Shown here: positions 29,151 through 41,100 of the stretch, one piece after another
How positions within the stretch are numbered: the first letter of the stretch is position 1
Layout: each line of letters opens with the position of its first letter
Translations under genes and position numbers: made by a program
Source of the DNA: Apricaphanius iberus
Taxonomy: Eukaryota; Chordata; Actinopteri; Cyprinodontiformes; Aphaniidae
Assembly (NCBI GenBank): GCA_028564705.1
Contig: JAPXFQ010000189.1
Coordinates: forward strand, 124,001-188,000
DNA length: 64,000 bases
Direction of reading: 5' to 3'
Notes under the pieces: model-generated
Told to the model about the DNA's origin: nothing
Databases searched by the model: none
What the model saw: the letters and a program-made list of their open reading frames with translations, nothing else

Positions 29151-32100
29151 CAACTCCTGTTGAGTTTGAGGGAGTTTATCAATCAGTTTTTAATTCTTAT
29201 TTTATGTTAACGCGGTTATCTTATTTGCATGTTTTGTAGGGATGCAACGATACCACTTTTTTTGAACCGATACGATACTGATACTTGGATTTGAGTACTT
29301 GCCAATACCAAGTACCAATACCGATACTTCTAGCACACAAAAAAAATGCAATGAATTGGAAGACAGGTTTTATTTTCTTCTCTACTTATTACAACCAATG
29401 ATGGGGAAATTAAATAATTAAATTTCCTCATTTTAAGTATCGGTTCATGATATCGGTTAACTTAACCAATAATGATATGGTACATAATAACGGTATCGGC
29501 CACGATACCCGATACCAGCATCCGTACATCCCTAATATTTTGTATTAGATTTCATTCTTAGCTAAGCCGAATATTAACTCACATATTCAAAAACATCAAT
29601 TTATGACATATTCATTTATTTGATTAGAATGTTATACATATATTATGATAACATTAATTCATTTTATTAATGTTGAATTTTATTTATAAATCACAACAGA
29701 CAAATGGAAATTGTTGAAGTTTTCAATGAATTGAAATGTAACAAAACTTTTATTTATCCATCTGTAATCTATACCTGCTTCTCCTTGGAACCTAACAGCT
29801 GGGTTTTTGGATTGTGGGAGGAGGCTGGTGTACCCACAAATGAACAAGGAGATTTCTAAAACTCCATGCAAAAAGACCCCTGGCCAGGATTTGATACCAG
29901 AATTTTCTTGCTCCTTTTATTCAACCTGTGACATTAATTTATATATATATGTATATTTTTTTTTCATTGGGTCAGTCTTTAGGTCGTTAGGTTGGTAGGT
30001 AGGTAGGTAATTCACAAGTGACCTAGTAAAAACAGAAAAACGTCTGTATCTTTTGCTCCTGTGATCACGTTGAAGTCTTAAGACGTGAATGTTTTGTCGA
30101 CTCTACAAAGAAAATGAATATTTTAGCTAAACTATTTCCTGCAAATTTCTATATGTTTTTGTGTAAGATATGAACTCTAATCTCAGCTGCATGTAAAACA
30201 AGTTTGATGTGGATAAGAGAAAACTTTTATTTAAAGAAACCTGTAGTTTTTGAGATCGGTTGGTTGGATTGAAATCAAGAGTTTTATTTGCGAATGCCCA
30301 ATATGTTAGAAACAGTGTTGATCTATGTGGATTTTTTGTGTCTGCATGTAACATCATTAGGCAGATGATGTCATTTTAGTGAGGACATATTTAATCGCTG
30401 CTCTGCTTAGTAAGAGAGCAGTCAGAGTCACAGCAGTCGTTAAAGGCTCAGCGTGGCACCCGCAACTGCTCGGTCAGCTGCTCTAAATCCCCCGCAGGTA
30501 GTTTACTCACAGAGTGGGAGCTGCTGCACAGTAACTCCACCCGACTCTCCTCTGGGATTGATTTGTTGGTTTAATCTTGTGGGGACATTTTACTTTCTGT
30601 TTACACACAGTTTGAAAAAAAAACGGATTGCAGAAATCTTTCAGTGTAGGATTAGACAAATTAATAAATCCACTAGGCACAAGAACAACAAGGTTGCTTT
30701 GGGAGATTCTTCTCAAATATCTACAAAAATATTTGTAGAAGACTGTATAGCTGGCAAAAAGAATGAATGTATTGAAGCTGGCTTTTGAGGTCTTAAAGGG
30801 TTCAGCTCTATTACAGATGTTTTCTTCATGTTGTTTCTTTTTTTTTTCTACTAATTTTGGGCAACACAGGCAGTTTTGTAGTTACCAATTTCAAACAGGG
30901 GTGTCCCACTTCATTACAAGTATCAGAACAAGGTTCTTATTGCAACATTTTAAAGGTGCAGCGGTTGCTGATGAAGCTCTGCCCCTTATACCTGTTGTTG
31001 CTGAGCTGACAGATGTTGTTTTTGTCAGCCTCACCCACATTAAGCCAGCAAGCTGAGTTTGTAGAGTGTGGTTGTATAAATCAAGAAATGGCCATGATTT
31101 CTGTTGTAGAAACTTATCAACAGTTTGCCTAAATTGCAATGTTGTGGAAACCAGTTTGAGAGGATTTGAACTTTTGTGAGATGGTGCATTATCCTGCTGG
31201 ATGTGGAATTCGGAAGATAAGAACACTGTGGTTATAAAGGGATTGATATGTTCTGTATCAATACTTAGATAAGCTTTGGAGGTCAAACAATGCTGTACTG
31301 GTACATAGGGGCCAAAAATGGGACACGAGTAACTCGTCCATAAAACCACAAGCAGCAGCTTGAACGATGGCAGCATGTCAGGATGGATCCATGCCCTCAT
31401 GTTGTTTATGTCACAGCTTATTACCCTACAATTTGAATGTAGTAGTAGAAATTGAGACATATTGGCCCAGGAAATCTTTTTATAACCAGTTATTGTTCGT
31501 TATTAGTTAGCCTGTGGGAATTGGAGCCTCAATTATCTCTTTTTAGCTGGTACCTGGAGGTACCTGGAGGTGTTTGCTGATGGTGTAGCCCATTTGCTTC
31601 AAAACTCAACATGCTGTGCTTTTAGTGATTGTTTGAGTTCAGGTAATGCCACCTTTCTGTAATCTCAAACCAGTCTGCCCATTCTTCTCCAACCTCGGAC
31701 ACCAACGAGCCATTTCTGTCCACACAACTGCAACTCTCTGGATATTTTGTCTGTTTTGGACTGTCCTCTCCAAACCAGAGGGATTGTGCGTGTGCAAAAA
31801 TGCGAATAGATCAGCTTTTTCCTGATATACTAGGAACCGCCCGACTGACGCCAATTATAAGGACATCAGGAAAAAAAAAACCTGGCCTAGGAATCTGTAA
31901 TTTCATTAATCATACTTTACAGTAAATATTGTCTTAGTGGTTCCCCTTGAATTCCACCCTGATGTTCCACCAATACACAGAGATGACAACACAGTTTGGT
32001 GGTGAACATTATGTGCCAAAGAATTTGTATTTTGATTACCAAAAAACAAATGATTATACAGCAGCTTGAGGGAAATTTGACCCACTGCTATCTTAGGAAG

Positions 32101-35100
32101 TGGCGTTGAAAGCGCCACCCTGTTTAATTAGAAGTTGTTGCAGCATGTTACCACCGGGTATCTAGGAAACGTCTGATTAGCAAACAAAAATGATTATAAA
32201 ACAAGCTAATTGTTATACACTGCATTGACAAAAAACGGTATCCAAATCTGTAAATAGATATTTCTTATTATATAAATAGCACCTGGGATACACGGTGAAA
32301 TGAAAAAAAGTTGAGTTTACTTAAAAAAACAAGTCAACACATTTGACCTGCTTTTTTGAGTATTTTGAGCTTGACCCTACCATTCACTGTCAAGTAAACT
32401 CAGAGAGTTTTTTTACAGTGTAGCTTTAGAAGTAGAATAAATTGCATGAACTGTTTTTTCTCCTATTTATGTAACTGCTCATGCAGTCTTGTTTCAATGT
32501 GGACAAAAAAATATTTCAATATTTTGGGATTAAAAGCAAATTGGGAAAAAAAGTCTATTCCAGGGCTCAGCTACTTTTACAAGCCCATGAACCACTTTTG
32601 TCTTCAAGTCCAGCTAAACAACACTTATTAAGAGCCACAAATGTGTGATTCTTGGGAAAACAAATGCTTGATTTCATAATAGCCACTAAAGGAAATTAGT
32701 TTAGATTTTGAAATTACAAAACAAAAATGTTATTAAAAGCATGTAGTTTATTATTAAAAAGAGTATTTCTTAAACTATTAGTGTCTTTGTGGAAATGTTA
32801 CGCATATGTTGCATGAAAACATGTTCAGTTATTTAGCACTTTAGGCCAAAGTTAAGAGTTGCAGTGGAAGCACATTCAGCTCCAGAGCTGCAGGTCGGAG
32901 ACCACCGGGCAAGTCTTTCCCTACGTTTTGGGTTTTCTTTATAAACCATGCTATCTCTGCTCAGTAACTTACCTTGATGCCTGTTTTCCCCTTGTGACAG
33001 TATACTTACATAATTATTCAGATTTATCAAGGCTGATCTTATGAGATGGCAACATTTTGTGAAGTCATTCAAACCACACGATACTATGTGAGACTTCAAT
33101 AATTCTTTGATTCCCCCTGCTGGTATGGAGGAGCACTGGTAATTGCAGTCCGGTACAATATTTTATGAGCATTACCACCAACAGTCGGACTCTTACTGGG
33201 CAGACAGGATTAAACCCAAAACCCTAACGTGGCGTTATACTCGCAAAATGGTAAATGTCTCTGGCATGTCTCAAGCTGTAACATTATATTGTCCCCTAAT
33301 CGATGGATTGTATTGTGTGACACCAGTAGCTCCACTCTGATTGCCGGTTGTCTGGGCTACTTTTACAATTGAAATGGACAAAATGGTGTACCAAGCCACA
33401 TCGACTTGTGCCGTACCACTCAGTGGAAATTAGGAACTTGTTCACCAGTATGTGAGGTTGGCCCTGCAGTTTGTGATCAGAGGAAAGGTACCCAAACTTA
33501 ATAAAGGGACTCTGGGGCCTTGGAACACTCTGTTGGTAGAGCTATGAGCTGGACTATGATCCTTGATGCGGTTGTCCTGGGTTCTGTTTCTGGCCTCAGG
33601 CCTTTTACAGCATGTCTTCCCCCTTTTCTCTCCACCCTCTTTCCTGTCAAGTTACTCATGGAGTAAGAAAAAAACAAATTATTGCCTTATTCCAGCTGAA
33701 GTTAAACTGAACTAGAGTTCTCTTAATCGAGTTACGGGACCCAGATAATGTGATTGGAAAACCAAATTTCTATGAGTGTAAATGAGAATCAGGAGTAGCT
33801 AAGCTTTTGGGAGCCTTGGCGGTCCCCCTTCAGGAAGTGATGAGACCATGGAAGCAGGAATAGCAACAACAGAACAAGCAACAAGTGCAACACAATCAAA
33901 CAGTACAGTACATACTAAATGCACTGTACTGCAGCCTTGTTGTTGTCCATTTCTTTACACCGTCTTTTACGGTATCTGCGTGACTACAGAAGAATGTCTG
34001 CACAAAAGGATGTATGTCGCCATCTAGTAGCATCATGGATTTGTTGGCACTTCATTTAATAATTTGTTTTTTTCTGAGTGACATGTAAACTGGGACACGA
34101 CTCTCAACTCTGGCTTAGTCATTAGTCCGACTACTGCCACAAGTTCAAGTTAGATGTGCATTTAAGGGAACCGTCTGTCAAATAAAACCAGCGTCAGAAA
34201 AACGTCCGCAAGATCAAATGCATATCAGAGGCCAGAAAACTGATAACTGAAAAAACACAACATGCAACAAAATGGAGCTGATGTTTAATAGGGCTGAGAC
34301 CAAAGGAACTAAAGGAAGAATCTGGTTCTGGAGAAAGCAACTTAAGTGAAATAAAACACTAAGTAAAGTATTTAAGAAAACTTAACCACCAACCAGAGAA
34401 GGTAGTTTTCCAAAAAAGTAAAGAATCTAAACAATGATATAACAACAAAACATGAAAGCGTAGACATCAAAAGAAAAAAATGCCTATCACACTATGCCAC
34501 TATAAGTAAACCCTTCTGTTAATTAAAAAGTGGATTTCTGTTCAATTGACAGCATTAACACCACCTGTTTGCCCCAGTTCGGCTACAAACACGTGCTGTC
34601 TCTGACGGAGGAAGTGGGCCGCTTCACAGAGGAGGTGAAGAAGCAGATGGTGTCCAGGAACAGAGATGCCCCGGAGGGAGGATTCGATGCAATCATCCAG
34701 GCTGCTGTGTGCAAGGTGGAGATGCGCATTGCATGAGAGCAGGCATTTTTGATGCTATTTACACATTTACTTAAACGTTAATATGCATTCTTTTCCCAAA
34801 GTGTCAGGCAGATATAACGGGCCAGAAAGCAAATGTCGTTGGGACAAAAAACGTATACCAAAAGTTAGTTTGGATAGGTGGAAAACAGAAAAGGTAAACA
34901 GAAAATTGTAGAAGATTCTGTTTTTTCCTTGCTGTATGTGAAATAGGAGCAGATCGGCTGGCGTCCAGGTGCTTCCCACCTCCTTATTTTCACCTCAGAT
35001 GCCAAGACCCATGTGGCTCTGGATGGTCGGCTCGCTGGAATCGTGCAGCCCAACGACGGAAAGTGCCATCTGAACTCTGACAATATGTACAGCATGTCCA

Positions 35101-38100
35101 CAACTATGGTGAATATTGAGGATGATCTACAATATAAAGACAGTAACATCTTATAAAAGTTGCTCAATGCTGTTTGGCCTAACTACACTGTTGGGTTTGG
35201 CCTCCAGGATTATCCATCACTTGCTTTGATCACAGAGAAGATGTCAGAGAACAACATCAACCTCATCTTTGCCGTCACCAACCCTGTGGTTCCCCTTTAC
35301 CAGGTCAGTTCAGGCCCAGTATGCTCAGAATCCTCATATGCTAATGAATATGCTAATCTAAACTGTTTAGCAGCTTATTAAAGAGCTGAATCCTTAAATA
35401 CATCCAGATCCTCTTCAAGAAATGATGTTTCACTGGCTCAGAATACAAATTATTTATTAATGCTCATTGGTCAGGCTATAAAATGTAATTTATTTCTGTA
35501 TCTGTTGTGATATTAAATATAAAGTAAGTGCTGGATGAAGAAAGAACATGACAGGATGACAAGAAAAAACACTTTGTAGAACAGTGGTCTCGAACCCTGG
35601 TCCTTGAGATCTACTATCCTGCATGTTTTAGATACACCCCTGCTCCAAATGATTGATTACCTCTTCAGCCATTTATTTGATTCAGCTTTGTTGGAGCATG
35701 GATGCATCTAAAAGGTGCAGGATGGTAGATCTCAAGGAACAGGGCAGGAGAACATTGTTGTAGCCTTCAATGCCGTGTTAAGCCTCAACTGCCCTGAGCG
35801 GAACGGTACAGGTTGGTTTAATCTGGTCTGGACTCTCACTAGGCAGGCGGGGTTATATCCTGCCCTATTGCCCGTGTAGTGAAAATAATGATGCAATAAT
35901 AAATAACAGACAGCAGCTGGTGCTTGGTTTTTGGTCCTTTCTTTTTACAAACCTTATTGCAGTGTTTATGTGTGGTCTCCATGCTGCAAACAGAAACATA
36001 TTCAGGGTACAATGAGGTGAGATGAAACAACTCCACTGATTGTTAATGCCTCATAGTTGTCGCAAGCGGTGATGTTTTTTATTCCCCCAATCAAAGGACA
36101 GTTTTGTGTGACCCCAATGGGTCCCCCTAACCATGCCAGACCATTGTCCTATGGACCTTTTTTAGGTCTGTACTTTGACTTGGCCATTCTAACACACAAA
36201 TATGTTTGATCCAAGCCAGTGTTTATAAGTCCTGGTCCTCAGGACCCACTGTCCTGCATGTTTTTGGTCTTTCCTGCTGTCAAACTCCTAACTTAAATTA
36301 GCAGTTGATTAACAGGCTTCTACAACACTAAATTAAAAAAAAATGAAAGGCAGTGGGCCCCAAGAACCAGGATAAAAAACTGATCTAAACCACTAGATTG
36401 CAGCTCTGGCTGCATGTCTACTGTTCTTGGAAAGTGAACCTTTGCCCCAGTATCAAGCATTGTTTTTGACCGCATCCATCCTGCCATCAGCAGATACCTC
36501 TTCTCTACTGCAATAACCTGTTCTCAAATCACATAAACTGAAATCATGTCTTATAATTTATTTTATCATCACAGATACCAGAGAAAATCCACGGTTCTCT
36601 GTGTCAAATTCTGTACCAAACCAAAGTTTGGTCAAGGAAACACAAAGTAACTATTTTTTTTTTTTTTTTTTTTTTTAACGTGTCCTGTCTAGCAGTATGC
36701 TACTCAGAATTGGTGTCTGAGTACCAAGTACAAGCCCAACAGTTTTACTTTCCCAAGCAGAGTATTACAGCTTCGCTGTAGTACGCCACTTGATGTATAT
36801 GTATGAAAAATCTTTATTAGTGATTACTGTGGGTTCAATTTCCTGACGTCATGGACATTAAACTGAGACAAGAAGGGAGAAAGGAAGAAGGTGAAGAAAA
36901 GAAACCGGACCAACAGAGGGGCGAACCGACGACACAAGACAGGGAGGCAAACAAAGAACACAAGAAAACATCCCAGTCCTCCACCTCTGCCGGACGGCAG
37001 AGAAACAGTAATACAAAACAAAAACAACAAACTGTACAGAACCAAACCAATAGTTCGGATCTAGTAGAATAAACAAAGAATTATACATTCACTACACACA
37101 AGCATTGATTAATGAACATAATACAAATATTTCTGGTAAGCTCCTGTGAACAACTAACTAATGATGATAACCTCAGCTTAAGATATGTCCGTCCTCACCT
37201 ATGTCCCCACACCTATGTGTGTGCGAGCATGCAGGTCTGAATAAGGTTTCCCCATGCAAGTGATTGATAGCTGGTGTAAGGAACCGTCAATCCGTCCTAC
37301 AGGAATCGGCACAGACATGGAGGAGGCAAGAGATGTATGCATCCAGGGTCCCACAGAGTACAGAGTCCACAGGCGGATCAGCGCAGGGTCGATCACCCAC
37401 CAAGAGAGGAACAGATGGAAGTCCCAGGGGAGCACCCACCAGCCGCAATGCTGGGGCCCGAGAGATCGCAGTGACGAGCCCACGGGCTCCGCCGGTAACC
37501 GGCTACGCCAGGGCGGGCCCGGATCAGGAACCGGAGGCCACGGGGACCAGGGGCACCCCGCCCCCCAGCGGGGCCCCAACCAGGGACCAGCCGACAAGGG
37601 CCCCCCGCCGCTGCCGCAGGCAAGGAGGACCCGCAGCCAACCGACGGACAACACACGCCGCCGCCACCCCGGACCAATACCCACCGCCAACAACCCGGCC
37701 CGCCTCCACACATCCACACGCCAGGGAGCCACAGCAAGAGCCACAGCGGATGTACGCCCTCCCCAGGCCGCGCCCAGCCGGCACCTGGACATCCAGATCT
37801 TCCAGCTCCAGGGTCCAGATCCCGTCCCACGCGGGGCGCCAAGATCAGGGGCCCAGCCAATGCCGGACAGCCCCACCAGGCGAACAGACCAGCCAGCAGA
37901 AGTCCTGGAACCGGCAGGAGGACTGGACGCCAGGCACGGTCCCCACCGATCCACCGGATGGCACCAACCTATTCTACAACCCCGGCACCCCCATAAGAGG
38001 TGCCCCAGTCAATCCAAGGAGGACATCGGCCCGAAACAGCGGCCGCCCGACACACCGGACCACCCAGGACCCGCCCGACATGCACCAGGACCGAGCCGGG

Positions 38101-41100
38101 CCGCAACCGGGACCCCCAGCCCCATGCATCGAGAGTCATCATCAACCAGCGGGCAGGAGCAACCATCACCGACGGGGAGTGACGGGGAGGGAAGAAGATG
38201 CATCAGGCCAGAGAGCAGCCAAACACCCAACCTGACAGGTAGACATAGACAGACAGAGACACTCATACGTACCCTCCCTCTCATGCGTACACATTCTTAC
38301 AAATACAGGACATACGAAAAAAGGACGCTATACACTCATTCATACCCCCCATACGTACACTATACTCCATACTCCCAGGCCCAGGGACAGACGCCCCAAT
38401 AGAGAACCCTGCCCCTGCACCCAGGAGACAGACCCCTTTGCCCACCAGGACAGGGACAAGTAGACCGCCAAGGCCCCCACACCGGCAAGAGCAGCCCACC
38501 AGCCCAGGACCCCGACCAGACGGCGTGATGTTCTATCCGGGCTCCGACCCCTGATGGTCCAACGAACAGGGGTGTGGAAAGACCCCCCTGGAAGGAAGGA
38601 AACACAAAGTAACTATTTTGAAGCCTTCAGCTTTTTTAAGGCTGCAGCTTTCAAAGCGCGTGGACGGGCCCTTCTCTGCCAGATGATTTAAACATTGGCA
38701 GATATCGGTTGGCTGGAAGACGTCGATGTCGGGCGATGTCACTACAATGAGACGCCCTGATTGGTTAATGCTCAGGAGACAGTGCCGAAAGTTATACTAG
38801 CTCAACTTCTGTGTTTCCAGTTTTTGCTGCTTTGAAACTTGGAAAGCAGCAAAAGTTTCAAAGATTGCTGTGGCCAAAGCACCGCGGAGACTCTGACGGC
38901 CTCAACCGTAGACTTAACAAGTAATCTTGCTGTTCTGGGCGTTGACGATTTAGCCCATGTGAACACACCAACACTTATTATAATAGCATTAGCCGCATCA
39001 TACTAACAATTTACTACACAACCTTTTTTTTTTCTAACTGACTATTTCCGACATTCAAATTATAGTATGATATATAATCCATAACCGAAGCTCTACATTT
39101 GAAATTAGTTTCATAACATTAGTATAGGTGAGTTCAAATCCCATATTTGCCTTCTACAACACCTAAACTGAAAGGGGGAATGTCTCACGCCTACTCCATG
39201 TCTGTTACACCAATGTTCAGCAGGGCAGATGCCATAATGAGCCATAGGCACCGGGAAATGTCCCAATGCTCAGTCCACAACTGTTTAGGAGTAATTGTGT
39301 CTTCATGCATTCCTTGGATTGGGCACTGTTGTACTTAATCAGGTTATATAAATGACTAAATAAAAAATTAGTAATCAATGATGAACCCAGTTCAAAGCAT
39401 TACTCATACTGTTAGTCCATCTGTGGGTTTTTGTTCAGCCACCCTTTTAGGTTCTTACAAACCACAGAGGCTAATGGAAACCATCATTAGATATGTTATT
39501 GGCATAGATTGATCACATTGGTCTAACAGCTCTTTTTTGTTTATTTAAAAAAAAAAGATGTATTATTTTCACTTGAGACTGTTGTTACAAATAATGTGCC
39601 AGAAAACATCTGATGCACTTCAATAAGTTTTGACACTTTGTCAAGTCCCTGTATTTTTCTGTGTGTTTTACAGAACTACAGCGAGCTAATTCCTGGCACC
39701 ACAGTGGGGACGTTGTCCAACGACTCTGGTAACGTCATCCAGCTCATCCTGAAAGCTTACGCTGTGAGTGCCACAGAAACACATGCTTTTACATCCTTGG
39801 CTAGACTGTGTCTGTGAAGATGACATGTGTTTGTTGACCCACACCCACAACATCTTAGTCATGCGCCTCGAGCCAGCGTCTCAGTGGAACTAACACAGCT
39901 CCTGAAGTGTGAAGCTGACCAAATTTTGCAGTTTTTTGTGCCTGTATTTCATTGTTTATGTTTGATCATAGGTCATGAGGCAGAAAACAGGTGGATAAGT
40001 TGATTAAACAATGGCTCAAAGGTTTGTTTAAATATGAATTTTAAGTACCAGATGAAACACAACTGTTTTTAAATAAATGGTAAAATTTGTCTATACATGG
40101 GCAGTCACTTCAGGTCTCACAACTTGTAATAACAACAGACATTTTTCACATAAGCGAGTTTAACTTATTTCCTTTGTTTTCTTTGTGTTTTGCCAGAAAA
40201 TTCGTTCCAAGGTGGAGCTGGAGCTTATAGGCGTCCCAGAGGAGCTGTCCTTGTCCTTTAACGCCACCTGTCTGAACGGAGAGCTCATCCCAGGCCTGAA
40301 ATCCTGCTCTGGGCTCAAAATAGGAGACACGGTTAGTCCCCCACACTGTTCTTCAACCAGTTTTGGTAGAAAATCAAATAATCATTTCAATCTTTAGTGT
40401 TTTATATCTTTCTAAGACAAAAAAGAATAAAATCTTCAATTACAGCACTGATTTTAGTAAAAATCTTCAGATACCTGCTTATGACTCTATTGGTTGTTAA
40501 AGGATAAAGCCAAAATTTATTTTTGGTAAATTAATTAAATCATTCTAACACGAGTGGACCGTTGTTTTCTAGAGATATGTGAAAGAGTTTAGGAAAAAAC
40601 AAACATACTTTTAACGTTTTCCCTCCTTAAACTCAAGGTAAAATGATCTGTATTGTATAACTTTTGGATTCTTACTAGGACTAGTTGTTAAAGATCCCTA
40701 ACTTTCAGCACGACAACTGAATGGAGATGTAATCTGGGGTGGGGTGAAATTTGGCACAGATCGCGTAGTGCCACCAATGCGACACTTCTTCAGTTGTGTG
40801 CCCTGACTTTCTTGGGTGTTTCAGACACTTATCACAAGGCACCCTCTGCTAGGGTTCTTCGACCTCCCTCTGTTGGGCCTGCCCTCTGATCCCTACTTCC
40901 TTCAAGAGCCATGTGGTGGAACTGGCTACAAAACCTCTGCATCCCACCTCCACTGGCCACACCATCCAGCCTGCTTCAGCTGCCAAGTTGGCATACTGCA
41001 GCCACTTCCGCTCGAATGCCTCGTCAATGGCATCCTCCCATGGGACAGTCATCTTAATAATGAAGACACGTCGGCAGGACTTGGACTAGAGGACAAGGTC

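Noticed and set aside
28851..29153. Minus-strand 100-codon ORF with KKERKKER repeats
   Set aside because: It is the (TTTC)n microsatellite read backwards plus antisense of itgb3 exon 4.
30891..31460. A 189-codon minus-strand ORF as a host gene
   Set aside because: Contains a transposase-like QDNAPSHKS block, lacks splice support, and lies in repeat-like DNA; listed as a transposon relic instead.
31551..31570. Tandem copy of TACCTGGAGG
   Set aside because: A single 10-base duplication in decayed repeat DNA; too small to mean anything on its own.
36851..37072. Plus-strand 73-codon Lys/Gln-rich ORF
   Set aside because: Lies in the 3' part of the minus-strand retroposed insert on its antisense strand; low-complexity composition only.
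37199..38402. Long overlapping ORFs on both strands (up to 382 codons), rich in Pro, Arg and Gly
   Set aside because: All frames are open together because the DNA is GC-rich and so lacks stop codons. The region lies wholly inside a retroposed insert, and no frame has recognisable domains or splice structure.
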